A DNA stretch of 64,000 nucleotides from an uncultured Bacteroidales bacterium (GTDB taxonomy: Bacteria; Bacteroidota; Bacteroidia; Bacteroidales; UBA3824), in the NCBI GenBank assembly GCA_937877455.1, contig CALFIU010000100.1, positions 1 through 64,000 on the forward strand, in the 5' to 3' direction. Shown in pieces: positions 13,534-22,054 of the stretch (positions are counted from its first letter, which is position 1; the number at the start of each line of letters is the position of its first letter). A program made the position numbers and the translations under genes. The notes below the pieces were generated by a model that searched no databases, was not told the origin of the DNA, and saw only the letters and a program-made list of their open reading frames with translations.

Positions 13534-14301
13534 ATGGCAAAGATAGTTTATTTTGAAGAGAACGAAAATCAGAAGTGTATTATTCGTTTCGTGAAGGGCT
13601 ACCGTCGTGGACGTTGGTTCTTGAGAGAAAAAATTTGGTATTCGTATTCAGTTGTTGACGGCTTGCCCTTTGTTGATGAAGAGACGATAGCCTTGGTTAT
13701 TACGAAAGTAAAGAAAGACTATCCGAAGGCTGTTATTCACTGCGAGGAATATCAGAAGTTTATGACCAAATACCAAGTGCAGAAGTTCTGGGTAATTGGT
13801 CGTTGGAATGATCATGGCAGGGAAGAGTTCTACACAGGCAATGACCAGTTCAACAAGCCTACCTATTCCGAGAACATTCCTGAAGTACGCATGATGTTTG
13901 CTGAAAGTTCTGCCAATGAGACTTTGCGTACCATCCAACAGACTACAAGAGACAGGGTTTACACCCGTACCGTGTATCTGAACCTTGTGAATGAGTTGCT
14001 GACTCCTGTGCTGATTATTACCTGTACGAGCAAGGGCAATGACCTGACAAAGTATTTCCGCAAACTTGACGGAAACCGCCTGCGCCTTGTCAGCACATCG
14101 GAGGCGGCTACGAAGTTCAACTACGAGAACGCAATCCAGATGTGGGAGTTTCTGAAGACGCACAACAAGAACTTCCTGTATGCCGTACTGCCCGCATTTA
14201 AGGACAATGTGAACTGCAAGGATATTGAAAATTACATGCGTGACAAGAATGTGTCTCGCATGATTGTGATGGACTTGCAGTTGAAGTTTTTGAACAGATA
14301 G
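13534..14301 (+). CDS. Hypothetical protein
   Basis: A 255-residue soluble product (FVKGYRRGRWFLREKIWYSY at the N-terminus, RKLDGNRLRLVSTSEAATKF later) with no recognised motif. It starts a run of plus-strand genes after the hairpin at 13482 and is followed at once by an HNH gene. Confidence 0.55.
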   Translation: MAKIVYFEENENQKCIIRFVKGYRRGRWFLREKIWYSYSVVDGLPFVDEETIALVITKVKKDYPKAVIHCEEYQKFMTKYQVQKFWVIGRWNDHGREEFYTGNDQFNKPTYSENIPEVRMMFAESSANETLRTIQQTTRDRVYTRTVYLNLVNELLTPVLIITCTSKGNDLTKYFRKLDGNRLRLVSTSEAATKFNYENAIQMWEFLKTHNKNFLYAVLPAFKDNVNCKDIENYMRDKNVSRMIVMDLQLKFLNR

Positions 14302-14309
14302 TTTCGCTT

Positions 14310-14747
14310 ATGTATGACTATTTGGAAACTCCTGAATGGAGTGCGCAGCGTAACAGGGTCTTGACAAGGGATAGCCATACCTGCCAGATATGCGGAAAGA
14401 GCGATGGAGAAATGAATGTTCACCACATCTGCTACATACGCCCTCTTTCGGAAATGAACGACAGGGACTTGATAACGCTTTGTCGTGACTGCCACCAGAA
14501 AGTTCATGCCGTTCAAGAGCGCATGAATGGTTATGCGGAGGATGAAATGAAGCAGTTGAAGAAGACATGGGCGCAAAAGATGGCAGAAGAAGTCAACAAA
14601 GTATTTCCATCTGGTATCTTCGGAACAAGAAAGAGTACGGCGATCAGTGTGATACGCAGGACTTTCTATGACCAGAGGAATAGTTTGTGGGCTATCATGC
14701 CAGACTTTTCCACTTTACAGAAACTTATAACAACGAGACGAAAATGA
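14310..14747 (+). CDS. HNH endonuclease
   Basis: In this 145-residue product CQICGKSDGEMNVHHICYIR followed by LITLCRDCHQKVH is a complete HNH/zinc-finger nuclease core: two CxxC pairs, the H-H of the catalytic strand and the final H. It may be a free-standing homing-type or restriction-like nuclease; it is not fused to another domain. The following gene overlaps its stop as ATGA. Confidence 0.8.
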   Translation: MYDYLETPEWSAQRNRVLTRDSHTCQICGKSDGEMNVHHICYIRPLSEMNDRDLITLCRDCHQKVHAVQERMNGYAEDEMKQLKKTWAQKMAEEVNKVFPSGIFGTRKSTAISVIRRTFYDQRNSLWAIMPDFSTLQKLITTRRK

Positions 14748-14944
14748 GTAATCAGACAGATGTGAGGTGGGCGCAAGAACCGAACTGTACGACTTGCGCC
14801 CACGTCAGACCATTCTATATAGAGAACGGAAGACGAATTGAACGAATGTATTGCAGTAGAAATGAGTACCCTGTAAATTCCCGTATTTGTTGTGAAGAAT
14901 ATGAAAGAAAGCAAGAAGACAATACCAACGGTAAAGGAAATTGA
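14744..14944 (+). CDS. Small Cys-rich protein
   Basis: A 66-residue product with CTTCAHVRPF and MYCSRNEYPVNSRICCEEYE, a four-to-five Cys pattern typical of small phage zinc-binding proteins. ATGA overlap with the HNH gene. Its 3' end overlaps the next methylase ORF by 44 bases. Confidence 0.55.
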   Translation: MSNQTDVRWAQEPNCTTCAHVRPFYIENGRRIERMYCSRNEYPVNSRICCEEYERKQEDNTNGKGN

Positions 14945-15701
14945 AAGCCAGTTGAACGCACTTGCCCGTGATAAAGGCAGAGACGTGACAAACGTGTTTG
15001 TTGACCTTCTTGACTACATCATTGGTTTCTTCAATCCATTACAGACACCTATTGCCGGATGGGGAGATAAGTACGACCAATCGGACAACGAAAGGTTCTA
15101 CTCGATGATGCGAACCTATTTTGAGGTGATGGAACATGAACTGAAGATGAAGTCCTGGTATGACGCTTTCGGCGACCTGTTTCAGCAGATCCACGTCAAG
15201 GGCAACAATAATGCTCAGTTCTTTACGCCACCATGCCTGTGTGACCTGATGGCAGAAACATCGCTGTCAAAATACAACGGTGAAGAGCCGACGGCAAGAA
15301 CATCTTTCGGCAAGAGGATTGTGATAAGTGACCCGTCATGTGGAAGTGGGAGAAACCTTTTGGCGGCAAAGGCAATCTTTGACAGAAAACAATGGAGAGA
15401 GCCGTATCTGGTATGTGAGGACATTGATTTGACCTGTTGTAAGATGTCGGCAATTAACATGGCTATGCACGGTTGCTTTGGTGAGGCTATCTGCCATGAT
15501 ACGCTTTGTGAGCCAGACAAAGTGAGGTATGGTTATATCGTAAATGAAGCGATGTGGCCAATGCCTACTGGCATACCAAGCATACGACCATGCAGTGATG
15601 CCAATCGGTTCTTTGGTACGAGAATCTGGCAGGAACGAAAAAAGAAAACAGGAAGTAACGCCCCAGACAAGGAGCAGCCGAAACAATTAAGTTTATTCTA
15701 A
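14901..15701 (+). CDS. HsdM-like N6 DNA methylase with degenerate motif IV
   Basis: In this 266-residue product NAQFFTPPCLCDLMAE and ISDPSCGSGRNLLAAKAIF are the motif X/I elements of type I-style N6-adenine methylases. The usual NPPF/NPPY catalytic motif is not present; the matching place reads GYIVNEAMWPMPTGIPSI. Either the family uses another residue or the protein binds SAM without methylating adenine. It ends PKQLSLF, a clamp-binding peptide. The ATG at 14901 is preferred over an upstream GTG. Confidence 0.7.
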   Translation: MKESKKTIPTVKEIESQLNALARDKGRDVTNVFVDLLDYIIGFFNPLQTPIAGWGDKYDQSDNERFYSMMRTYFEVMEHELKMKSWYDAFGDLFQQIHVKGNNNAQFFTPPCLCDLMAETSLSKYNGEEPTARTSFGKRIVISDPSCGSGRNLLAAKAIFDRKQWREPYLVCEDIDLTCCKMSAINMAMHGCFGEAICHDTLCEPDKVRYGYIVNEAMWPMPTGIPSIRPCSDANRFFGTRIWQERKKKTGSNAPDKEQPKQLSLF

Positions 15702-15704
15702 GAC

Positions 15705-16640
15705 ATGATGAAAGCAAGGAAACTTGATAGAGCCGTTTTTCTGAAAGAACTGTCAGAGTTGCGGAAGAAGAATGTCGGTGAATACTTTGAGAACTTCACC
15801 AGACACCATCGACCATGGTTGCATGAGTTGGCACAGAGGTACAAAGAACGCGGTGAGTTTCCCGTGATGCCCATGACGCTACTGCCATCGTACTACACTA
15901 ATGCGCAAGACAAAGAAATAGCCGTCTGTGCTGGTTTGCTATTGAATGATGGTGACAAGACACTGGAGCATGTTCAGGCATTCCGAAAGATGATTGGTGA
16001 CAGTCCTTGGAAATGGTTTGAGACTCGTTCTTTTGTCAGTCTCTCACTTGGAAAGAACCAACATAAGCGTTTTGGTGGTGTCGATGGATGGAAGATAGCA
16101 CGATTGTTTGACAAACTATGGAATGAATGTCATATCTTGACCTATGAAATACCGAGTACAGATGTCAAGGAATCTTTTGTCAGACCAATAGGCATACAGG
16201 TTGAATTGATTGCAAAAGCTCAGCAATGCTCGTACTTCGATGTGCTGACATACATGTTGGAAGATTGCTGTGTCGGCAACTACTTCTACAAGTTGAGGCT
16301 GTTCCTACAAATTCTCGTTTGTTCTGGCGGTTTTTCTCTTGGACTGTGGGATAATGACCCGTGTGGGCTGAAATGTCCTCTCACAAGCGATTTACGGCTG
16401 TTTTTGCAGACGTGGTTCCCGAATTATCGTACTTTCGGAAGTGTGGATGATGCTATTAGGCTGTTTGGGTTTGAGCGGGAAACAGATTTCTTTTACGCTT
16501 ATTTGGGATATAAAGAATTGCAGAAAAGAAATCCGATGAGGTGCAAGTTATATGCTACGAAATATACGGATTGGTACGATGGCGGTATAAAGAAAAAACC
16601 GTACCAATGGCGTGAAATTATACCAGAAATCCCATTCTGA
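15705..16640 (+). CDS. Hypothetical protein (possibly DUF2400-like)
   Basis: A 311-residue product. KEIAVCAGLLLNDGD, GGFSLGLWDND and CGLKCPLTSDLRLFL faintly recall DUF2400/TIGR02757 proteins, which are related to helix-hairpin-helix glycosylases, but key residues could not be checked. It is the last gene of the plus-strand modification block and ends just before a strong terminator. Confidence 0.45.
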   Translation: MMKARKLDRAVFLKELSELRKKNVGEYFENFTRHHRPWLHELAQRYKERGEFPVMPMTLLPSYYTNAQDKEIAVCAGLLLNDGDKTLEHVQAFRKMIGDSPWKWFETRSFVSLSLGKNQHKRFGGVDGWKIARLFDKLWNECHILTYEIPSTDVKESFVRPIGIQVELIAKAQQCSYFDVLTYMLEDCCVGNYFYKLRLFLQILVCSGGFSLGLWDNDPCGLKCPLTSDLRLFLQTWFPNYRTFGSVDDAIRLFGFERETDFFYAYLGYKELQKRNPMRCKLYATKYTDWYDGGIKKKPYQWREIIPEIPF

Positions 16641-16674
16641 TGAACGGGAGATTTGTGTTTAGTGTTGTCTGAAT

Positions 16675-16709
16675 GGGGAGTAGTTTTCGGGCTACTCCCC
16701 AGATTTTTT
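16675..16709. terminator. Bidirectional intrinsic terminator
   Basis: A 9-bp GC-rich stem (GGGGAGTAG with CTACTCCCC) followed by six T residues on the plus strand. It separates convergent genes, so it may serve both. Confidence 0.75.
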
Positions 16710-16712
16710 GTT

Positions 16713-17027
16713 TTAGTACGGTGGTAATCCCATTTCGATGCGCTGCTGGCGAGTGTCGCCTCCGCCTTTTGTGCAACCGCCAATGCAGTTACCAAGGCCA
16801 ACTAATATAAAGATTACAATGATAGCCATGACAGCCAAATAAAAAGCGTTTGTAGCACCCTGTGACGCCAGTTTGTGCTTTTTCGCTTGATAGGCAAATG
16901 TACCTGCTATTATGAGCAAGACAACGGGGATAATGATTTTAAGGCTACTCATACCCCATACCATACCTATTGCCAGAAATGCGCCACCGATAAGAGTAGC
17001 GACGAATTTGTAGATGTTGTCATTCAT
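16713..17027 (-). CDS. Small membrane protein, three helices
   Basis: The 104-residue product has three hydrophobic segments (FVATLIGGAFLAIGMVWG, IIIPVVLLIIAGTFAY, FYLAVMAIIVIFILVGLG) and a Gly/Cys-rich tail (GNCIGGCTKGGGDTRQQR). The ATG at 17027 is preferred; a longer frame would run into the hairpin at 17073-17101. It is downstream of the recombinase and FtsK-like genes on the same strand. A role as membrane anchor for that soluble FtsK is only a guess. Confidence 0.6.
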   Translation of the reverse strand: MNDNIYKFVATLIGGAFLAIGMVWGMSSLKIIIPVVLLIIAGTFAYQAKKHKLASQGATNAFYLAVMAIIVIFILVGLGNCIGGCTKGGGDTRQQRIEMGLPPY

Positions 17028-17072
17028 ACAATTCTCTTTATTAAAATAACGTAAAAAGTCTTTTTTTATTGT

Positions 17073-17101
17073 GCCGACGTACATTGTTGGGTGTGCGTCG
17101 G
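17073..17101. other. Intergenic hairpin
   Basis: GCCGACG and CGTCGGC arms around a 15-base loop, between the recombinase and the membrane-protein gene. A T-run follows on neither strand, so it may be a processing or attenuation element rather than a terminator. Confidence 0.45.
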
Positions 17102-17112
17102 CTTATTCCTCT

Positions 17113-17949
17113 CTATTCGCCGTTGAAGAAACCCATTGCCTCTTCGCCGAGGTTGCGGGTGTCGGCAAAGATGTAGCGAGAGGTGATCAGCGTGTTCGTG
17201 TGGTTCATTAGCTTGCTGATGGTGGCGATTGGTACGTCACGACGAGCCAATTCCGTTGCTCCAGAACGTCGTGCGGTGTGAGATCCAACCAGCTCGTACT
17301 TCTTTCGCACTTGCGTTTTCCCATGATAGAATAGTTTTACTTCATCGTCGATTCCGCAATTCTTACAGATGCGCTTGATGATGCGGTTGAAACTGGCACG
17401 GTCGAGAGTCTTTCCTCGTTGCTTGAAATACTTTGGGAAATTCTTGTGCATTGGTACGGTCGTTGCAACCATCGTCTTCTGTGAGACGTAGGTGATGAAG
17501 TCACCCTGAATGTTCTCTGGCGTGAGTTGCTGAATGTCTGACGAGCGGGCAAGGCAATAATACTCACACAGGAATTGGGCTTTAACCCACTTCTCTTTCT
17601 CCGTCTTGGGCTTGTAACGCTCGATGCGCGTGATTTCGTCCGCTGTCAATACCACTTGCTCTGACGGTACACGCTTAGCCTTCAACTCTTTGTGAGGGTT
17701 CTTGCAAGGGAAGAGGTTTTCGTCCACATAGCTTGCAAGAAAAGCCTTCAGTATGGCGAGGTATGTGCAAGCACTGTTCCCTGCCATCTTTTCACAGATA
17801 TACTCTCTTACTTTCGTAAGGTTAAGAGTGGTTATCATCGGCCACTCTACTTCATTCACTCCGATTGCTTCTCGCATGTATCGAAGCACTTGGACTCGCC
17901 CGGGATTGCGGCGAGTCCATTCCTGTTCAAAACTTAGAATTTTGCTCAT
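17113..17949 (-). CDS. Tyrosine recombinase (XerC/D-sized)
   Basis: The 278-residue product shows the catalytic set of the family: Arg135 in CLARSSD, Lys158 in SQKT, His224-x-x-Arg227 in SHTARRSG, His250 in LMNHTN and Tyr259 in SRYIF. The N-terminal 100 residues look like a SAM-like core-binding domain. There is no extra arm-binding domain, so it resembles Xer proteins and Bacteroidales DNA invertases more than lambda-type integrases. It lies 231 bases downstream of an FtsK-like gene on the same strand. Probable substrates are the CATTA-N6-TAATG sites; integration or dimer resolution is also possible. Confidence 0.85.
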   Translation of the reverse strand: MSKILSFEQEWTRRNPGRVQVLRYMREAIGVNEVEWPMITTLNLTKVREYICEKMAGNSACTYLAILKAFLASYVDENLFPCKNPHKELKAKRVPSEQVVLTADEITRIERYKPKTEKEKWVKAQFLCEYYCLARSSDIQQLTPENIQGDFITYVSQKTMVATTVPMHKNFPKYFKQRGKTLDRASFNRIIKRICKNCGIDDEVKLFYHGKTQVRKKYELVGSHTARRSGATELARRDVPIATISKLMNHTNTLITSRYIFADTRNLGEEAMGFFNGE

Positions 17950-18180
17950 TGTTAAGATGTTTTTAGAGTTTCACAATAAATAGTAAGTGCCACCCAAACT
18001 AATGAATGGCACCCGTCTAACCAAAAAATCTATCAATTACGAATAGAAAGAAGAGCCAGACAATACCATTTGTCTGACTCCGTACACTCTAAATATAGCA
18101 ATATGCTGGTAAAAACATCGGAACAAAGGTATTAGTTTTGCCCGATGCTTCCAAAGAAATCGTTGGGAATCTGTATCTTT
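17950..18180. other. Intergenic stretch with hairpins
   Basis: 231 bases between the FtsK-like and recombinase genes, both on the minus strand. It contains a dyad GTGCCAC/GGCAC pair near 17990-18015 and AT-rich leader sequence before the recombinase ATG. No gene and no clear promoter were found. Confidence 0.4.
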
Positions 18181-19560
18181 TTACGAAAACTTATCAATCA
18201 AACGTGATATTTCATCCTTATTGTGCATGAGTACACGACGGAACTGGCTGTTTGGCACATGATGCGGCGACTTACAACTTTCCACAATGCCAAGTTCTAT
18301 GAGCTGGTTGAATACACGTCTTGCGTCCATGAAGTCAAGTTTTGTATTCACCTTTACCCACGCCTCCGAAACAGCGTCTTGGTCGGCAACTATAAATGCC
18401 GCTGCTTTGGTGAAACGATGGATGGGTGCAGTCAGTCGTACTTCGTGGACGTACACTTGTTGCTCTTCCTGCTCTTTAAGTATTATCGTACTTTTGTGGT
18501 CGGCATAACGCTCGTTGATGTCGTTGCATGTTTCATTCACTTCGTCCAAAGTAACGTAGGCGCATTGGATTCGTGTTGTGTCTGCCCCACTGAAGAATAT
18601 CATATCTCCCTTTCCTGTCAGGCGTTCTGCTCCTGTCTGGTCGAGAATAACACGGGAGTCTGTTCCCGTTGTTGTACGGAAAGCAATACGGGTAGGAAAG
18701 TTTGCCTTGATGTTTCCAGTCACGATTGTTGCAGACGGTCGCTGTGTGGAGATAATCATGTGAATACCTACGGCACGGGCTTTCTGTGCAATGCGGCAGA
18801 TGGCACGTTCCATCTGTTTGCCAGAAGTCATAACGAGGTCGCCGTATTCATCAATTACGACAACGACGTATGGTAGTTTCTCTACGATAGGAATTGCATT
18901 ATACTCTTTGATGTTTCGTACACCAACCGAGCTTAACAATTCGTATCGTTCATCCATGAGGTCGCAGACGGATTGAAGTTTCTGCTCTGCATCTTCCGGC
19001 TCTGTAATAACAGGTGATGCAAGATAAGAAGACTCAATCTTTGAATAAAGGTTAAGTTCAACTTTCTTCGGGTCAATCAGGACAAGGCGTAATTCGTCTG
19101 GAGTCTTCTTATGCAAGAGAGACATGAGAATAACATTCAGACCGACGGACTTTCCCTGTCCTGTTGCACCAGCCACAAGAAGATGCGGCATTTCTGCGAG
19201 GTCAGCCATAAAGATTTCATTGGTTACTGTCCGACCGATAGCACAAGGCAGTTCCATGACCGTGTTCTGATATTCCCATGAATTGAGAATGTCAGACATT
19301 TGCAGAACTTCCCTGTCTTTGTTCGGAACTTCAATTCCAACAGATCCGTCTTCCATCGGTGCAATGATACGTACTGAAGGAACACAGAGTGTTGCAGCAA
19401 GTTCGTCTTTGAGTCCGCGAATACGAGACACGCGAACACCGATTTGCGGACGAAACTTATAGAGCGTGACAGTTGTGCCACGAATTTCCTCAAAGTCGTA
19501 GGTTGTTATCTTGAAAGACAACAGAACGGCTTTGATAAGTTCTTTTCTGTTTTCGTTCAT
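18181..19560 (-). CDS. FtsK/SpoIIIE-like DNA translocase
   Basis: In this 459-residue product residues about 20-80 (VTLYKFRPQIGVRVSRI, VGIEVPN) form the FtsK alpha-like domain. Walker A GATGQGKS is at 131-138, IDPKKVELN at 162-170 and Walker B VVVVIDEYGDL at 232-242. The C-terminal 60 residues hold a winged-helix-like piece (DFMDARRVFNQLIELGIV) in the place of the gamma domain, which in FtsK reads DNA polarity and activates XerD. No membrane domain is present. In-frame start TTG at 19584 also exists, but the ATG at 19560 is preferred. A cytosolic motor acting on phage DNA is likely. Confidence 0.85.
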   Translation of the reverse strand: MNENRKELIKAVLLSFKITTYDFEEIRGTTVTLYKFRPQIGVRVSRIRGLKDELAATLCVPSVRIIAPMEDGSVGIEVPNKDREVLQMSDILNSWEYQNTVMELPCAIGRTVTNEIFMADLAEMPHLLVAGATGQGKSVGLNVILMSLLHKKTPDELRLVLIDPKKVELNLYSKIESSYLASPVITEPEDAEQKLQSVCDLMDERYELLSSVGVRNIKEYNAIPIVEKLPYVVVVIDEYGDLVMTSGKQMERAICRIAQKARAVGIHMIISTQRPSATIVTGNIKANFPTRIAFRTTTGTDSRVILDQTGAERLTGKGDMIFFSGADTTRIQCAYVTLDEVNETCNDINERYADHKSTIILKEQEEQQVYVHEVRLTAPIHRFTKAAAFIVADQDAVSEAWVKVNTKLDFMDARRVFNQLIELGIVESCKSPHHVPNSQFRRVLMHNKDEISRLIDKFS

Positions 19561-19654
19561 AATTGCATTCTTTTGATTAGACAATAGAAAGAGCGGACGA
19601 TGTTACTCAGTCCGCTCCAGATTGTTCTACTTTGCGTGAAAACCGCAAAGCACA

Positions 19655-19903
19655 CTACTCTTTGCACCATTCAGCACACGCAACCCCATACTTTTCAATA
19701 TTGGCAATCATCATGTCGGCAACAATGAACGCTCCCTTGTAGCAAGGGTCATTCTCTTTGCCTTCGAGCCATGAAAGAGCCTTTTGCTTGAATTGTTCTG
19801 GGATTTTACCTGCGAGTGCCATTTTGTAGAAGAAACAATCCTCAACCAAACTGTTTGGTTTGATTTGCAGTTCAGGAATTTGTAATGCCTCTTCTTTTGT
19901 CAT
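19655..19903 (-). CDS. Hypothetical protein
   Basis: An 82-residue acidic helical product (PEQFKQKALSWLEGKENDPC, then a helix AFIVADMMIANIEKYG). It starts within the stop of the upstream gene (ATGA-type overlap), so the two are coupled. Family unknown. A 7-bp hairpin and a GAGCGGAC/GTCCGCTC hairpin follow its stop. Confidence 0.5.
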   Translation of the reverse strand: MTKEEALQIPELQIKPNSLVEDCFFYKMALAGKIPEQFKQKALSWLEGKENDPCYKGAFIVADMMIANIEKYGVACAEWCKE

Positions 19904-20262
19904 ATAACTTTCTTCATTTCTTTCTCTATCAAAGAGCGCAGGTAAGCGGTGATGTTACCTTGCTGGCAACAGAACGCATACATGTCTGAAGGTACTCTGA
20001 GCATGATGGTACGTATTTCACCATTGAACTGCGTCTTTGTAGAGTTTGTAAACACTTGCGGGTAGCGTCTGTGTGCCTGACTTGCAGTAAGGACTTCTGC
20101 TTTCCCGTCGTACTTTGTCTCATTGTCGAGCATTGCCAGACGGCTACTGCTCTTGATGATGATTTTCTCTTCCTCTTTGAAATAGAGGATTCTCTGGTCT
20201 CTGCCAAGTTCGGAAACATCGAAGAGTCCAGATGAAAGTTGGATAACTTTGTTTAATTCCAT
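19900..20262 (-). CDS. Hypothetical protein
   Basis: A 120-residue product. The C-terminal part (GEIRTIMLRVPSDMYAFC ... AYLRSLIEKEMKK) looks like a strand-helix-helix, as in ribbon-helix-helix DNA-binding proteins; this is tentative. It is coupled to the next gene by overlap. Confidence 0.45.
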   Translation of the reverse strand: MELNKVIQLSSGLFDVSELGRDQRILYFKEEEKIIIKSSSRLAMLDNETKYDGKAEVLTASQAHRRYPQVFTNSTKTQFNGEIRTIMLRVPSDMYAFCCQQGNITAYLRSLIEKEMKKVI

Positions 20263-20335
20263 AACGTAAAGATTTGAATTTTATTGTTTGAATGGAAGTG
20301 TGATGGAATGTCTGTTCCAACACACCTTTGAGAGA

Positions 20336-21526
20336 TTAGGCTGCTACAAGTTCAGCCACCAGGTCCTCTTCATAGACTACTTCACGATCATGTTTGTCGT
20401 GAATGCAGAAACCCTCAACAGGCATGAGCAACATGAGGTCGGTGTTTTCATCGTCAATGATGATGCCACCACCACACTTCGGAAGATGGAAACCGCAGAA
20501 CTTCTTTTGCTGAAGACGTTTGATACTGACTCTTGCACCGATTGTAATGTCAGACGGTGCGGAAAGTCTGTAAGTCTGTGTGCGGTCTTCAAAGTCGAAG
20601 TAGATGATGTCTGAGCCTTTGTAGGCTGTGATGTCAACTGCATCGTAAACACTGTAGGTCTTGACTTTTGAGAGCCATTTCTGAGCTTCTTTCACATCTT
20701 CGTCACAGAGCGCGAAGTGCTTCATGTCGGCAATGTCTGGCAGTACGCTCTTCCAATTCGGGAAACGTCCGTGCTGCTGGCTCTTTATCTTTGTGTCGCC
20801 AAGAACGGCAATCATTGTGTCGGTGCATTCCATGTAACCATGTTCGTCTGCCCCTCGCTCGTAGATTTCAAACGTGATGGCAGACTTTGCCTTTCGTGCA
20901 TAGTCGCAGATACGTTTCCAGTCGTTCTTTCCAAACAATGCCTGAAACACTCTGTCTTCCTGTGCATAAGGTGTGCAGACTGTAATAGGATTGTTTGAGA
21001 TAACTCCAAGTTCGTGACCATCGGATGCAACAAAGTTGATATCGCCAGATGTTGCATTGATTTCAAGCAACACGTTATTCATAACGGGTCGCAGTTCATC
21101 GTCAGCAACAGAGTTAGCGAGCAACTTTGCATTCGCTGGGTTGTCGAGCGTGATGTCAACAGAGCCGACAAACTCACGTTCAATTTCCTCCTCATAGGTG
21201 AAGAAGATGTCGCCCTTGGCCTTTGCAAGAGATTTCCAATACTTCACCAGTTCAAACACCCTCATCGGAGGGAATGAGCAAGTGAAAGTATCAACAGTAA
21301 CAGTTTGCAAACCCTCTTTTGTGTGGTCGTTGAACTTGGTGACGCAATCAATCATCGTATAGACATCGGAACGAGCTTTTGTAATGTCGTTGATTGATAC
21401 AATACCTCCGTTTTCACTCATGTACTTTCGCAGCCCTGCATGGTTTGCGATTGCATTGTCAAACACATTGTTTGCAATTTCATACATAGCCTGATAGATG
21501 GCTTGGTCTTTCTGTAAATCGGTCAT
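20336..21526 (-). CDS. DNA polymerase III beta (sliding clamp)-like protein
   Basis: In this 396-residue product residues 145-156 (LRPVMNNVLLEI) and 166-174 (VASDGHELG) reproduce the strongest signature of bacterial beta clamps (R-P-x-x-x-x-V-L-L-E...A-T-D-G-H-R-L). The length is close to the 366 residues of E. coli DnaN. The N-terminal 120 residues are less typical. The clamp would tether polymerase and partners to phage DNA. Its presence fits the QLSLF-type clamp-binding tails on the phage methyltransferases. Confidence 0.75.
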   Translation of the reverse strand: MTDLQKDQAIYQAMYEIANNVFDNAIANHAGLRKYMSENGGIVSINDITKARSDVYTMIDCVTKFNDHTKEGLQTVTVDTFTCSFPPMRVFELVKYWKSLAKAKGDIFFTYEEEIEREFVGSVDITLDNPANAKLLANSVADDELRPVMNNVLLEINATSGDINFVASDGHELGVISNNPITVCTPYAQEDRVFQALFGKNDWKRICDYARKAKSAITFEIYERGADEHGYMECTDTMIAVLGDTKIKSQQHGRFPNWKSVLPDIADMKHFALCDEDVKEAQKWLSKVKTYSVYDAVDITAYKGSDIIYFDFEDRTQTYRLSAPSDITIGARVSIKRLQQKKFCGFHLPKCGGGIIIDDENTDLMLLMPVEGFCIHDKHDREVVYEEDLVAELVAA

Positions 21527-21596
21527 AATTGATGAATTTTAATTTGGTTAAACTTAATCGTTTTGTTCCCGAAAACCGCTTCGGGAACAAATGCGG

Positions 21597-21995
21597 CTAT
21601 GACTTATGAAGATTGTCATGCCATACCAGACGGTCGGCTTCGTCAATGAGAATTTCAACACAGCCTTCATCGTCTGCAAAGAAATGTGTTGCACATTCTT
21701 TGGAACAAAGGCACGTTGTACCATCAAAAAGATAACCTTGCGTGACTTCCTTTCCACATACGGCACAAGTTCTTTTGCTCTTGTGGAGTTTTGCGATGTC
21801 AACTCCTGCCGTAATTTCTCCGTCGGGTGCTGTGTAAACTGTTGCGGCAATGTAATCCCAGGAATACTCTTCGAGGGCATAATTGTCTTCGATGTAGGCT
21901 TCTTCCTCGCCATCGTACTTTGCGAGCGTTTCGTCTGAAACGTCTCCCACATAAAGCGTGTGGGTTTCGTGGTCTAAAATTGCTAATCTTTCCAT
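21597..21995 (-). CDS. Hypothetical protein with zinc ribbon
   Basis: In this 132-residue product the C-terminal half contains CAVCGKEVTQGYLFDGTTC, then LCSKECA, a four-Cys zinc ribbon. The N-terminal half is acidic. A similar ribbon (CTYCGKIMEEGWYLNCNGYA, then CSDECA) occurs in the neighbouring gene, so the two belong to one phage family. Confidence 0.55.
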   Translation of the reverse strand: MERLAILDHETHTLYVGDVSDETLAKYDGEEEAYIEDNYALEEYSWDYIAATVYTAPDGEITAGVDIAKLHKSKRTCAVCGKEVTQGYLFDGTTCLCSKECATHFFADDEGCVEILIDEADRLVWHDNLHKS

Positions 21996-22054
21996 AATTG
22001 TAACTATTGGTTAATAGTTCTGCAAGCAGTCGCAAAACTGCTCACAGATAAAGT

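Noticed and set aside
14892..14900. GTG start for the HsdM-like methylase
   Set aside because: The ATG at 14901 is 9 bases further and gives a more usual start; the difference is trivial.
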